Origin: Candidatus Methylomirabilis sp.
Lineage (GTDB): Bacteria > Oederibacteriota > PGYV01 > DYJU01
Length of the DNA stretch: 58,213 nt
Reading direction: 5' to 3'
Assembly (NCBI GenBank): GCA_020722985.1
Contig: DYJU01000004.1
Span: 1-58,213 of the forward strand
The number at the start of each line of letters is the position of its first letter. The stretch's first letter is position 1. The translations under genes and the position numbers were made by a program. The notes under the pieces are model-generated. The model searched no databases. It saw only the letters and a program-made list of their open reading frames with translations, and was not told the origin of the DNA. Positions 18,891-28,597 of this stretch are shown here, in pieces.

Positions 18891-20012
18891 ATGATGGAAG
18901 AAAAAAAACATCTAAAAGTTTTACTGATAGAAGATAACGAAGGTGATGTGAGATTAATATGGGAGATATTATCAGAGATAAGAAATTCACCTTTTTATCT
19001 TGAAATAGCAAATACTTTATTGAACGGTTTACAGGCAATTGAAAGAGTGAAACCTGATATTATATTGCTTGACCTGTCCTTACCTGATAGTAATGGTATT
19101 TATACTTTGAACAGGGTAAGGGATAAAGCATTGCAGATACCAATTGTTGTTATAACGGGGTTAGATGATGAGATAACTGCAATCAAAGCATTAAAGGAAG
19201 GGGCTCAGGATTATCTTGTAAAAGGCAGGATGGATAGTGACCTTTTTAAAAAATCACTTTTATATGCTTATGAAAGAAATAAAATTTTTATTGAACTTCA
19301 AAAGAGTAAAGAAATTCTTGATGAAAACTTAAAAAAGATGAAATGGATTGAAAATGCAAAATTAAATTTTATAATTAATATTACAGAAGGATTATTAAAT
19401 CCTGTTATTGAAATAAAAGAGGCAGTAAAAATTTTAGAAAAATTTAGAGAAAATAAATGCAAACAATTACAGAAAAAAAAGTTAAATATAATAAGAAATA
19501 ATGTTGGAAAAATAGACGATTTAATGAACGATATGTTAGATATCATAAAACTTGAAACCAAGACAATTGATTTGCAAAAGGCAGAAAAGGATGTTTTAAA
19601 AATTTTTAAAGATATAATAAAAAATAAATCCAAAAAAATTAAAATAGAAAAAGAATTCCCGGAGTATAAAATATTGTTAAATATTGATAGATATAGAATA
19701 ACAAGAGCTTTAAATATTTTGTTTGAAAATGCTATATTTTTTTCTGATATAAATAAAAAAATAATAACTGGGATAAAAAAGAATGGTGACAAATATAATT
19801 TATATATAAAAATTTCAAGTAATAAATTAAATAAAAAATTATATGATAATATCTTTAAATACGATATCTACAATATAAATGTTGAAAGTGAAGAATATAA
19901 AACACAGATACTAAATTTTTTAATTTGTGAAAGTATATTTAAAACGCATAACTGGGAACTAAAATTTGAAAATATTGAAAAAGAAGTTGTTTTTAATGTT
20001 TTTATGAAATAA
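18891..20012 (+). CDS. Receiver protein with degenerate histidine-kinase C-terminus
   Basis: A 373-residue protein. Residues 1-125 form an intact receiver with Asp61 in LLDLSLPDSNG and Lys in DYLVKGR. A coiled segment follows, then a region laid out like HisKA plus HATPase. In the HisKA-like helix (NITEGLLNPVIEIKEA) the phosphoacceptor His position is Glu166. In the ATPase part an N-box-like NILFENAIFFS remains, but the DxGxG and GTGLGL boxes are missing. The output half is therefore probably a non-catalytic scaffold. It sits ten bases after the CheY-like gene. The ATG pair at 18891/18894 leaves the start uncertain by one codon. Confidence 0.8.
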   Translation: MMEEKKHLKVLLIEDNEGDVRLIWEILSEIRNSPFYLEIANTLLNGLQAIERVKPDIILLDLSLPDSNGIYTLNRVRDKALQIPIVVITGLDDEITAIKALKEGAQDYLVKGRMDSDLFKKSLLYAYERNKIFIELQKSKEILDENLKKMKWIENAKLNFIINITEGLLNPVIEIKEAVKILEKFRENKCKQLQKKKLNIIRNNVGKIDDLMNDMLDIIKLETKTIDLQKAEKDVLKIFKDIIKNKSKKIKIEKEFPEYKILLNIDRYRITRALNILFENAIFFSDINKKIITGIKKNGDKYNLYIKISSNKLNKKLYDNIFKYDIYNINVESEEYKTQILNFLICESIFKTHNWELKFENIEKEVVFNVFMK

Positions 20013-20020
20013 ATTTTTAT

Positions 20021-20833
20021 ATGATATTAATAAGATTAATCAGTGAAACAATAAAAAAATTAAATATCAAAGGAAAATGTATTTGTCTGCATTCTTCTTT
20101 AAAATCGTTTGGTGATGAAATAGAAGGCGGGGTTTTATCTTTAATTAATGTTTTTTTAGATTATGGTTGCACAATTATAGTGCCTACTTTTTCTTATAAA
20201 TTTTTAATAAATCCGCCTGATGAAAAAAGATACAAAAAAAATGGATATAATTATTCTATAAAAATAGATGAAAGTAATGAAATTTTTACAACTTCCTCTA
20301 ATGAGATTTCCAGAAAAGATATGGGGTTAATACCATATACAATATTGCAGATGAAAGAAAGAATACGTGGAAATCATCCTGTTTGCTCTTTTTCTGGCAT
20401 AGGACCATTTGCAAGCGAAATTATAAAAACACAAAAACCGATGGATGTATTTGCGCCTTTAAGGGAACTTGCACTATTTAATGGTTATATACTCTTAATG
20501 GGCGTTGATTTAAATAGATTAACTGCATTGCATCTTGCGGAGCAGATGACAGGCAGGAAAATGTTTATAAGATGGGCAAGAGATACAAATGAAAATCCGA
20601 TAGAAATTGAATGTGGTGGATGTTCAGAAGGATTTGTTAATTTTAATGCTTTTTTGTATGATGTTGATAAAAAAGTTTTAGTGGGTAAAAGTTTATGGCG
20701 GTTATTTTCAATTAATGCTTTATTAAAAAAAGCAGCAAGAGTTATTCAATTAAAACCTGAAATTACTCGGTGTAATGACGAGAAATGTATAAGATGCCCA
20801 GATGCAATAGCAGGAGGACCAGTGCTTGAATGA
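20021..20833 (+). CDS. AAC(3)-family N-acetyltransferase
   Basis: A 270-residue member of the aminoglycoside 3-N-acetyltransferase / YokD / FrbF fold. Motifs include LHSSLKSFG near the N-terminus, the VPTFSY segment, NHPVCSFSGIGPFA, and GVDLNRLTALHLAEQ with the family histidine. Fold membership does not prove antibiotic resistance, since many homologues act on other amines and the substrate here is unknown. The C-terminal CNDEKCIRCPDA cysteines are unusual. The gene starts eight bases after the degenerate-kinase gene without a clear ribosome site, which suggests coupling. Confidence 0.75.
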   Translation: MILIRLISETIKKLNIKGKCICLHSSLKSFGDEIEGGVLSLINVFLDYGCTIIVPTFSYKFLINPPDEKRYKKNGYNYSIKIDESNEIFTTSSNEISRKDMGLIPYTILQMKERIRGNHPVCSFSGIGPFASEIIKTQKPMDVFAPLRELALFNGYILLMGVDLNRLTALHLAEQMTGRKMFIRWARDTNENPIEIECGGCSEGFVNFNAFLYDVDKKVLVGKSLWRLFSINALLKKAARVIQLKPEITRCNDEKCIRCPDAIAGGPVLE

Positions 20834-21004
20834 AAATATGTTAGGTGTTGAGTAAAAAATTGAGATTTACCGTTTTTTATTTTCGATTTGAAATTAATAA
20901 TAAAAAGTTTCAAACAATAAAAATTCTTTACTTTTTATGAATTTTTTATATAATATTTTTTAATTTGACTAAATTTTTTTGACTAAATAAAAGAGGAGCC
21001 TGGA
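20834..21004 (+). promoter_or_regulatory. Upstream region of the HD-GYP gene with tandem TTGACTAAA repeats
   Basis: TATAAT at 20949-20954 is a likely -10. Downstream of it TTGACTAAA occurs at 20965-20973 and 20979-20987, and a third copy begins at the TTG start codon (21005). GAGGAG at 20993-20998 is the ribosome site. Confidence 0.4.
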
Positions 21005-22453
21005 TTGACTAAAAAAAGGTATCCACAGTTTTTCCCTTTAAAAGAATTTGATAATTACCAGCCGAACACATTAGATTTTAAAACTCTTAATTTAAAAATT
21101 AAAACCCTCCAAAATTCTCTTAAAAATTCTGAAGAAATGTATAAAAAAGTTATAATGACATCAAATGAAGCAATTTTTATAATTGATAAAAATTATAATA
21201 TATTATTTTCTTCAGAAAAAGCAATTCAGATGTTTGGTTTTTTACAAGATAGAGACATAGAAGGTAAAAATTTTTTTGAATTGGTTTTTCAACCAAATAT
21301 TAAAAAGATAAAAAGAATTTTTAAAAGAGCATTTAGAGAAGGTTTTGTAGGTGGAGAAACAGGAAGATTTATTAAAAAACGTGATGTATTCGTTGGAGTT
21401 ATGAATATTGCGAGAATACATAATGCTGAAAATATTCCATTTGCTTTAGTGTTAACTATAAATAAAATAAGATTTGAAAATAAATTAAAGTTATATGAAA
21501 CTATTTTTAATAAATTAAACGATGCAATTGTTTTGCATACAATTGATAATAATAAATTAGGGAAATTTTTTGAAGTAAATGAAACTGCATGCGAACAATT
21601 AGGTTTAACAAGAGATGAAATAATTAAAAAAAACCCTTTTGATTTTTATGAAAATTTTAATAAAAAAAATTTCAATAATGTTTTGCAAAGATTAAAAAAA
21701 GAAAAAAAAGCAATTTTTGAGGTTTCTATAAAAAAATCAAATTGCGATGTTATGATGTATGAAGTTAACGCACATATGATTCAATATAACGAAAAGCCAG
21801 TTGTTTTATCCATAGTGAAAGATATAGGTGAAGGAAAATATTTTTTAAATAAAATAGAAAAAGATTTTATAGTCGTGAAAAAAATTATGGATGGCATCAT
21901 AACTGCGATGGAAAAATTAGTTGAAAAAAAAGATTTATATACTGTTGGACACCAGAGAAGAACAGCAGAACTTGCAAAATTTTTAGCAAAAGAATATGGT
22001 ATGTCTGATAATCAGGCAGAAGGGATATACATTGCCGCTATAATTCATGACATAGGTAAAATTTTTATATCAAGTTCTATTTTAAATAAACCAGAAAAAC
22101 TCACGGAAAATGAGTATGAAATAATTAAAAAACATCCCGAAGAGGGATATAATATTTTAAAATCAATTTATTTTCCCTGGCCAATTGCGAAGATAGTTTA
22201 CCAGCATCACGAAAGAATAAATGGAACAGGTTATCCGCTGGGGTTAAAAGGAGATAAAATTTTATTAGAGGCAAAAATAATAGGTATTTCTGATGTTGTT
22301 GAAGCGATGACATTTAAAAGACCATATAGAAAAGGACTCGGGATAAATAAGGCATTAGATGAAATAATGAAAAATAAGAGCAAATTATATGATGAAGACA
22401 TCAGCAATTTGTGTTTTGAAGTTTTTAGAAAAGGCAAATTTAAATTTAAATAG
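21005..22453 (+). CDS. PAS-PAS-HD-GYP cyclic-di-GMP phosphodiesterase
   Basis: A 482-residue signalling protein. Two PAS domains (about 35-150 and 155-275) precede an HD-GYP domain (about 290-480). The HD-GYP metal and signature motifs are intact: GHQRRTAELAKF, AAIIHDIGKIFI, KHPEEGYNIL, QHHERINGTGYPLGLKGD and ISDVVEAM. Intact HD-GYP domains hydrolyse cyclic-di-GMP. Translation appears to start at TTG, because GAGGAG lies six bases upstream and the first ATG is much further in. It is separated by about 170 bases from the kinase cluster but is probably functionally linked. Confidence 0.9.
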   Translation: MTKKRYPQFFPLKEFDNYQPNTLDFKTLNLKIKTLQNSLKNSEEMYKKVIMTSNEAIFIIDKNYNILFSSEKAIQMFGFLQDRDIEGKNFFELVFQPNIKKIKRIFKRAFREGFVGGETGRFIKKRDVFVGVMNIARIHNAENIPFALVLTINKIRFENKLKLYETIFNKLNDAIVLHTIDNNKLGKFFEVNETACEQLGLTRDEIIKKNPFDFYENFNKKNFNNVLQRLKKEKKAIFEVSIKKSNCDVMMYEVNAHMIQYNEKPVVLSIVKDIGEGKYFLNKIEKDFIVVKKIMDGIITAMEKLVEKKDLYTVGHQRRTAELAKFLAKEYGMSDNQAEGIYIAAIIHDIGKIFISSSILNKPEKLTENEYEIIKKHPEEGYNILKSIYFPWPIAKIVYQHHERINGTGYPLGLKGDKILLEAKIIGISDVVEAMTFKRPYRKGLGINKALDEIMKNKSKLYDEDISNLCFEVFRKGKFKFK

Positions 22454-22466
22454 TATAAAAAATAAC

Positions 22467-22494
22467 TTGTAAAAACATATAAATTCTATATAAT
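22467..22494 (+). promoter_or_regulatory. Sigma-70 promoter for the pur operon
   Basis: TTGTAA (22467-22472) and an exact TATAAT (22489-22494) are 16 bases apart. Forty-odd bases separate the -10 from the purS start. The leader is too short for a purine riboswitch. Confidence 0.5.
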
Positions 22495-22536
22495 AAAAAT
22501 ATAATTCCTATAAAAAAATTAAAAATGAGGTGTTTA

Positions 22537-22779
22537 ATGGCAAAGGCAAAAGTATATGTTACTTTTAAAGATGGCGTTTTAGAACCACAGGGAAAAACAG
22601 TAAATGCCGCACTTTTAAAAATGGGATATAAAAATATAAAAGATGTAAGAATAGGTAAATTTATTGAAATTGAAATAGAAAATGGTGATAAAAAAAAGAT
22701 AAAAAAAGAAATTGATGAAATATGTGACAGGTTGCTTGCAAATCCAAATATTGAAAAATATGATTTTGAGATTGAGTGA
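22537..22779 (+). CDS. purS: Phosphoribosylformylglycinamidine synthase subunit PurS
   Basis: PurS bridges PurQ and PurL in the three-part FGAM synthase that makes formylglycinamidine ribotide in purine synthesis. The small protein (about 80 residues) has the typical start [25 protein letters not shown] and ends in [15 protein letters not shown]. An upstream in-frame ATG at 22525 exists, but the GAGGTG at 22529-22534 fits the ATG at 22537. It begins the purS-purQ-purL-purF run. Confidence 0.92.
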   Translation: MAKAKVYVTFKDGVLEPQGKTVNAALLKMGYKNIKDVRIGKFIEIEIENGDKKKIKKEIDEICDRLLANPNIEKYDFEIE

Positions 22780-22780
22780 T

Positions 22781-23491
22781 ATGGGGAAAAAAATAAAATT
22801 TGGAGTTGTTGTTTTTCCCGGGTCTAATTGTGATGCTGATTGTTTATGGGCAGTAAGAGATATTTTAAATCAGGATGCGGAATTTATATGGCACGAATCT
22901 AAGAATATAAAAAAATATGATTGTCTTATTTTCCCCGGGGGCTTTTCTTACGGCGATTATTTAAGAAGTGGAGCTATAGCGCGTTTTTCAAAAGTTATGG
23001 AAAGTATAAATGAATTTGCAAATAAAAAAAATAAATTTATAATAGGAATATGCAATGGCTTTCAGATTTTGCTGGAAGCAGGACTTTTGCCAGGAACTAT
23101 GTTGCATAATAAAAATTTAAAATTTATATGTGAATATGTGAATGTTATTGTTGAAAACAACGAAACACCTTTTACAAATAAATGCGAAAAGGGGCAGGTT
23201 CTGAAGATACCTGTTGCTCATGGTGAAGGAAACTATTTTTGCGATGAAAGAACATTAAATACATTAATCGCAACGGAAAAAATTGCTTTCAGATATTGTG
23301 ATATAAATGGAAATATAACAGATGAGGCAAATATTAATGGTTCTGTATATAATATCGCAGGAATAATGAATACAAAAGAGAACATATTAGGGATGATGCC
23401 ACATCCTGAAAGAGCAATGATAAAAGATTTAGGTTCGGAAGATGGTAAACTGATATGGGAATCTCTTATTAATTATATCAAAAAAAGTTAA
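22781..23491 (+). CDS. purQ: Phosphoribosylformylglycinamidine synthase, glutaminase subunit PurQ
   Basis: A class I glutamine amidotransferase of about 236 residues that supplies ammonia to PurL. N-terminal [15 protein letters not shown] and [15 protein letters not shown] are characteristic. The nucleophile lies in [17 protein letters not shown] and the catalytic His/Glu in MMPHPERAM. The frame is open 23 codons further upstream into purS, but [10 protein letters not shown] at 22781, one base after the purS stop, matches the family start. Translational coupling is likely. Confidence 0.95.
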   Translation: MGKKIKFGVVVFPGSNCDADCLWAVRDILNQDAEFIWHESKNIKKYDCLIFPGGFSYGDYLRSGAIARFSKVMESINEFANKKNKFIIGICNGFQILLEAGLLPGTMLHNKNLKFICEYVNVIVENNETPFTNKCEKGQVLKIPVAHGEGNYFCDERTLNTLIATEKIAFRYCDINGNITDEANINGSVYNIAGIMNTKENILGMMPHPERAMIKDLGSEDGKLIWESLINYIKKS

Positions 23492-23502
23492 AAAGGTAAA
23501 AA

Positions 23503-25764
23503 ATGCAAAATTATAATGTTGAAATAACAGATGAAATTTTAAAAGAACATAATTTAAAAAAAGAAGAATACGAAAACATATTAAAAATATTAGGCAGAAA
23601 ACCAAATATAGTTGAATTGGGTGTTTTTTCTGCAATGTGGTCAGAACACTGTAGTTATAAACATTCAAAACCAGTTTTAAAAAAATTTCCAACAAAAGGC
23701 AAATATGTTTTACAGGGACCAGGAGAAAATGCGGGAATCATAGATACTGGATTTGATATAGGAGTTGCATTTAAAATAGAATCCCATAATCATCCGTCTT
23801 CTGTGGAACCATTTCAGGGGGCTGCAACAGGAGTAGGTGGTATATTGAGAGATATTTTTACAATGGGAGCAAGACCTGTTGCTATTTTGGATTCTTTAAG
23901 ATTCGGGAATTTAAATACTTTTAAAACTCAGCATCTTTTAAAAGGAGTTGTAAGCGGAATTGCTTTTTATGGAAATTGTGTTGGAGTTCCAACCGTTGCT
24001 GGTGAAACATTTTTTGAAGATGCCTATCAGGATAATTGTCTGGTTAATGCAATGACAATTGGAATAGTAAATAAAAAAAAGATAAAAAAAGGCATAGCGA
24101 AAGGCCCAGGGAATCCAGTAATGTATATTGGAGCTTTAACCGGCAGAGATGGGATACACGGAGCGTCATTTGCTTCAGCAGAACTTACTGAAGAAAATCA
24201 GAAAAGACGTTCTTCGGTTCAGGTTGCAGATCCTTTTATGGAAAAACTTTTACTGGAAGCAACTTTAGAACTTATTGATAAAAATTTAATAATTGGGATT
24301 CAGGATATGGGGGCTGCTGGACTTACCTCATCTTCTTCTGAGATGGCATACAGGGCAGGAACAGGGGTTGAAATTGATATAGATAAAGTTCCAAAAAGAG
24401 AATTAAATATGAACGCTTATGAAGTTTTGCTTTCTGAATCTCAGGAAAGAATGTTGCTTGTTTGCAAAAAGGGAAATGAAAAAAAAGTAGAAAAAATTTT
24501 AAAAAAATGGGGCTTACATGCTGTGAAAATTGGCAGAGTAATAAAAGAACAGCAGTTCAGGATTTATGAAAAAGGTAAAATTGTTGCAGATATACCTGTG
24601 AGGGCTTTAACCGATAGTAACTACAAATATTTTCCCTTAAAAAAGCAAAAAGGAGTAAAACCTGCGTATTTAAAAGATATAAATATTAAAATAGATGATA
24701 TAAAAATACCAGAAGATTTGGAAAGCGTTTTAAAAAAACTAATTTCTTCACCAAATATTGCTTGCAAATCAAATATCTGGCGACAGTATGACCATATGGT
24801 TCAGACAAATACTTTTACTTTACCAGGTTCTGATTCAGCAGTTATCAATATAAAAGATAAAGATTTGATGATTGCAACATCGGTTGATGGAAATGGGCGA
24901 TATGTTTACCTTGATCCATTTTTAGGTGGAATGGCAGCAGTTGTAGAAGCAGCAAGGAATGTAAGTATGAGTGGAGCACAGCCAGTTGCTTTTACAAATT
25001 GTCTTAATTTTGGGAACCCCGAGGATCCAGAGATATTTTATCAATTTAAAAAAGCAGTGGAAGGAATGGCGTATGCGGCTAAAAAATTAAATACACCAGT
25101 TATAAGCGGTAATGTCAGTTTTTATAATGAAAGTCCTGAAAATGCAATTTATCCAACCCCTGTCGTTGGTATGGTTGGATATATAAAAGGTAAAAATAAA
25201 AGATATGCAAAACAATATTTTAAAAATGAAGGGGATATAATTGTATTATTGGGTGAGATAAAGGAAGAAATAGGAGCATCTGAATATTTAAAAGAAATTC
25301 ATAATTTGATAAAAGGACCAGTTCCTGCGATTGATTTAAAAAGAGAAATAAATTTACAAAAGACATGCGTGGAAGGTATTAAAAAAGAAATTATAATTTC
25401 TGCTCATGATATTAGCAAAGGCGGATTAGCAATTGCTCTTGTTGAATGTTGTATATCAGGTAGTTTACATGGCAATAAAGCCATAGGTGCATATATTGAA
25501 TTACAAAGCGATATAAGAGTTGATGCTCTTTTATTCGGTGAAACTCAATCACGGGCGATAGTAACAGTGAAAAGAGAAAATTTATTAAAGTTAAAGCGTA
25601 TCGCATCAAAGAATAAAATAATAGCAACGGAAATCGGGAAAACAGGTGGAAACAGATTAATAATAAATATTGATTGGGCTTCTAAAAAATATTCTAAAAA
25701 ATTAAATATAGATATTGATGAAATTAAAAAATTATGGATGTCAGGAGTAAATGAATATGTATAA
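23503..25764 (+). CDS. purL: Phosphoribosylformylglycinamidine synthase subunit PurL
   Basis: A 753-residue small-type PurL, the ATP-dependent synthetase partner of PurS and PurQ. Motifs include [16 protein letters not shown] with the conserved His, [38 protein letters not shown] and, in the second half, a matching [15 protein letters not shown] and [11 protein letters not shown]. It overlaps the purF reading frame by a few codons at its 3' end. Length and duplicated architecture are normal for PurS/Q-dependent PurL. Confidence 0.96.
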   Translation: MQNYNVEITDEILKEHNLKKEEYENILKILGRKPNIVELGVFSAMWSEHCSYKHSKPVLKKFPTKGKYVLQGPGENAGIIDTGFDIGVAFKIESHNHPSSVEPFQGAATGVGGILRDIFTMGARPVAILDSLRFGNLNTFKTQHLLKGVVSGIAFYGNCVGVPTVAGETFFEDAYQDNCLVNAMTIGIVNKKKIKKGIAKGPGNPVMYIGALTGRDGIHGASFASAELTEENQKRRSSVQVADPFMEKLLLEATLELIDKNLIIGIQDMGAAGLTSSSSEMAYRAGTGVEIDIDKVPKRELNMNAYEVLLSESQERMLLVCKKGNEKKVEKILKKWGLHAVKIGRVIKEQQFRIYEKGKIVADIPVRALTDSNYKYFPLKKQKGVKPAYLKDINIKIDDIKIPEDLESVLKKLISSPNIACKSNIWRQYDHMVQTNTFTLPGSDSAVINIKDKDLMIATSVDGNGRYVYLDPFLGGMAAVVEAARNVSMSGAQPVAFTNCLNFGNPEDPEIFYQFKKAVEGMAYAAKKLNTPVISGNVSFYNESPENAIYPTPVVGMVGYIKGKNKRYAKQYFKNEGDIIVLLGEIKEEIGASEYLKEIHNLIKGPVPAIDLKREINLQKTCVEGIKKEIIISAHDISKGGLAIALVECCISGSLHGNKAIGAYIELQSDIRVDALLFGETQSRAIVTVKRENLLKLKRIASKNKIIATEIGKTGGNRLIINIDWASKKYSKKLNIDIDEIKKLWMSGVNEYV

Positions 25765-27154
25765 AGATAAAATAAAAGAGGCTTGTGGAATAATTGGAAT
25801 TTATGGACACGACGAGGCAGCTAAACTTGCTTATTTAGGGCTTTATGCTTTACAACATAGGGGACAGGAAAGCGCAGGAATTGTAACTATTGATTCATCA
25901 GGTAAATCATATGAAATAAAGGAGATGGGATTAGTATCAGAAATTTTTGATGAAAAAAAATTAAATTATTTAAAGGGTAATAAAGCTATAGGACACGTGC
26001 GTTATTCAACCACAGGTTCTACGACGATTGAAAATGCACAGCCAATAAAAGTAAATTATATAAATGGACCACTTGCTGTTGCACATAATGGGAATCTTAT
26101 TAATTCTCAGGAAATAAGATTTGCTCTTGAAAAAAGTGGATCAATTTTTGAATCAACCGTGGATAGTGAAATTTTGGTTCATCTTATTGCTAAAAATAAT
26201 ATGTATGACTTTGTTGAAGCAGTTAAAAATTCATTAAAAGAATTAAAGGGCGCTTTTTCATTTGTTATTTTGAATAAAGATTTTTTAATAGCAGCCAGGG
26301 ACCCGAATGGTTTCAGACCACTGGAAGTTGGACAGATTGACGGGACTTATATAGTTGCATCTGAAACATGCGCTTTTGATCTGTTAAATGCAAAAAGAAT
26401 TTTCACAGTTGAACCTGGTGAAATTGTGGTTTTTTCGAAAGATGGAGTTAAAACAGAAAAATTTGCAGAAAGACAGAGAAGTGCAATGTGTGTTTTTGAA
26501 TTTATTTATTTTGCAAGACCGGATAGTTTTATCTTTAATAGGACCGTAAATGATATAAGAAGGGAATTAGGAAGGCAGTTAGGTAAAGAAGCACCCTGCG
26601 AAGCTGATGTAGTAATACCTGTTCCTGATTCGGGGGTGATTGCTGCAATAGGATATTCAGAAACAACAGGAATAAAATATGACATGGGTTTAATAAGAAA
26701 TCATTATATTGGAAGAACATTTATAGAACCAGAGCAGGCAATAAGGGATTTTGGAGTTAAATTAAAGTTAAATTCTGTTCGTGAAATTTTAGAAGGAAAA
26801 AGGGTTGTTGTTATAGATGATTCAATTGTTCGCGGGACAACGAGTAGAAAAATTGCAAAAATGATAAAACAAGCAGGTGCTAAAGAAATTCATTACAGGA
26901 TTTCATCCCCACCCATTTTTAATCCGTGTTTTTATGGAATGGATTTTCCAACAAGAACAGAACTTATAGCAAATAACCATACAATAGAAGAAATAAGAAA
27001 ATACCTTCGCGTGGATTCTCTGGCTTACCTTTCTTTAGATGGTTTGATAAAAGCAATCGGTGGCAAAAAAGATAAATTTTGTATGGCTTGCTTTGATGGG
27101 GATTATCCTTTACCATTTGATAATAAACAGAATAAATTTATGTTTGAAAAATAA
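25757..27154 (+). CDS. purF: Amidophosphoribosyltransferase PurF, iron-sulfur type
   Basis: PurF catalyses the first committed step of purine synthesis, glutamine plus PRPP to phosphoribosylamine. A short propeptide precedes the nucleophile in [23 protein letters not shown] and the PRPP-binding [17 protein letters not shown] are clear. Cysteines sit at the four positions that bind a 4Fe-4S cluster in the Bacillus enzyme: [16 protein letters not shown] and FCMAC. So this is the cluster-containing, oxygen-sensitive type. I prefer ATG 25757 (GGAG nine bases upstream) over 25751, and both overlap the end of purL. Confidence 0.94.
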   Translation: MYKDKIKEACGIIGIYGHDEAAKLAYLGLYALQHRGQESAGIVTIDSSGKSYEIKEMGLVSEIFDEKKLNYLKGNKAIGHVRYSTTGSTTIENAQPIKVNYINGPLAVAHNGNLINSQEIRFALEKSGSIFESTVDSEILVHLIAKNNMYDFVEAVKNSLKELKGAFSFVILNKDFLIAARDPNGFRPLEVGQIDGTYIVASETCAFDLLNAKRIFTVEPGEIVVFSKDGVKTEKFAERQRSAMCVFEFIYFARPDSFIFNRTVNDIRRELGRQLGKEAPCEADVVIPVPDSGVIAAIGYSETTGIKYDMGLIRNHYIGRTFIEPEQAIRDFGVKLKLNSVREILEGKRVVVIDDSIVRGTTSRKIAKMIKQAGAKEIHYRISSPPIFNPCFYGMDFPTRTELIANNHTIEEIRKYLRVDSLAYLSLDGLIKAIGGKKDKFCMACFDGDYPLPFDNKQNKFMFEK

Positions 27155-27171
27155 GTTAAAAAAGGGTTTTT

Positions 27172-28269
27172 ATGTTTAAAAAACTTAAAGTAAAAGTAGG
27201 TGCAAACAGGGATTATGATATTTTAATCGGAAGTGGAATTTTGGATAAAATAAATGAAATTATTAATCCGCTAAAATTGGGAGATAGTATATATATTATT
27301 ACAAATACTAAGGTCGCAAGGTTATATTTAAAAAGAATATTATCAGTATTAAAAAATGGAAATTATAAAGAGATAAGAACAGGTATTATAAAAGAAGGAG
27401 AAAAATATAAAAATTTTGATTCTTACAAAAAGTTGATAGGGCAACTTGTTGAATATAATAAAAAAGATAATAAGATATTTATAATAAATTTAGGTGGTGG
27501 GGTTATAGGGGATTTAGGAGGTTTTGTTGCTCATACTTTTAAAAGAGGTATAAGTTATGTGCAGATACCAACTTCGCTTTTAGCTTTTGTTGATAGTGGT
27601 ATAGGTGGAAAAGTCGGAATTGATTTTAATGATACCAAAAATATAGTTGGTGGATTTTATCAGCCACGGATTGTTATTGGCGACATTGATGTTCTTAAAA
27701 CTCTAGATAAAAGAGAAATCAAATCAGCACTTGCCGAGGTTGTAAAATACGGTGCAATATATTCTAAAGATTTTTTTTATTTCATTGAAAAAAATGTTAA
27801 TAAAGTTTTTAATTTTGATAAAAAAGTTTTATTTGAAATAGTTAAAGAAAGTTATAAAATAAAAGCAGATATAGTAAGCAGGGATGAATTTGATACAAAG
27901 GGCATAAGAGTAAAATTAAATTATGGACATACAATAGGTCATGCAGTCGAAGCAGCCTCAAAATATAAATACAAACATGGTGAGGCAGTTTCAATCGGTA
28001 TTATATGCGCAAATGATATAGCAGTAAGGTTGGGCTTATTAAAAAAAGATATAGCTTTAAAGATAGAAAATCTTCTTTTGCAAATTGGTTTGCCGAATAA
28101 AATAAAGAATTGCAAAATAGAAAATATTATGAAACATTTCTGGAGTGATAAAAAATTTATAACAGGAAAAAATCGTTTTGTATTTATAATAGATATAGGG
28201 AAAGTAATTATTAAAGAAAACCTGCCAGAAGAATTAATAAAAAAAGTTATAAGAAAAAGATTTGTATAA
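27172..28269 (+). CDS. aroB: 3-dehydroquinate synthase
   Basis: A 365-residue NAD- and metal-dependent enzyme of the shikimate pathway that converts DAHP to 3-dehydroquinate. It has the NAD-binding NLGGGVIGDLGGFVA, the VQIPTSLLAFVDSGIGGKVGIDF signature with active-site lysine, and the metal ligands in NYGHTIGHAVEAA and KHGEAVSIG. It follows purF by 17 bases. The other aromatic genes in this window lie 3 kb downstream in a separate operon, so aroB may be expressed with purine genes. Confidence 0.95.
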   Translation: MFKKLKVKVGANRDYDILIGSGILDKINEIINPLKLGDSIYIITNTKVARLYLKRILSVLKNGNYKEIRTGIIKEGEKYKNFDSYKKLIGQLVEYNKKDNKIFIINLGGGVIGDLGGFVAHTFKRGISYVQIPTSLLAFVDSGIGGKVGIDFNDTKNIVGGFYQPRIVIGDIDVLKTLDKREIKSALAEVVKYGAIYSKDFFYFIEKNVNKVFNFDKKVLFEIVKESYKIKADIVSRDEFDTKGIRVKLNYGHTIGHAVEAASKYKYKHGEAVSIGIICANDIAVRLGLLKKDIALKIENLLLQIGLPNKIKNCKIENIMKHFWSDKKFITGKNRFVFIIDIGKVIIKENLPEELIKKVIRKRFV

Positions 28270-28275
28270 AAAATT

Positions 28276-28466
28276 GTAATAATTTAGCCACTTATAGAAC
28301 AAAGTTTGTCCATTGCGTCTATCTACAACTGCAAGATCGTTTCCTTAAGTCTTATATTGCCATTATTTTTTAAACTTATCTTTCGGTTTCATTGCGATAA
28401 CACCTTTAAGAATTTTTATAAGTATTTAAATTTTTACAAAGTTACTCAATGTGGCTGAACTATTAT
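28276..28466 (-). mobile_element. MITE-like element, copy E2 (short form)
   Basis: This copy fills most of the gap between aroB and the EF-G paralogue. Its outer ends are GTAATAATTTAGCCAC (28276-28291) and GTGGCTGAACTATTAT (28451-28466), 14 of 16 and 15 of 16 matches to the family terminal repeat. Read on the minus strand, the sequence just inside each end also matches the complete copy: AACTTTGTAAAAATTTAA on the left and TTTGTTCTATAAGTGGCT on the right. Internal relatives of GACGAAGCAATCTC are worn. No convincing target duplication remains. The rest of the 28270-28597 gap is AT-rich and holds nothing recognisable. Confidence 0.65.
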
Positions 28467-28597
28467 TTAAATTTTTTCAAAAATACTTATCCCCTAGTAT
28501 TTTTTTAAGATTTGGATAAAGATTAATTTATTAAAGTGAAATTTTTTATATTTCGATTGTAAATCGCAAGCCGTAAATCGTAAATTATTTTTAACAC

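Noticed and set aside
20021..20833. Aminoglycoside resistance gene
   Set aside because: The fold fits AAC(3), but neighbours are signalling genes, and many family members act on other substrates, so resistance cannot be claimed.
22454..22536. Purine riboswitch before purS
   Set aside because: The leader after the likely promoter is only about 40 bases of A/T and lacks any conserved aptamer sequence.
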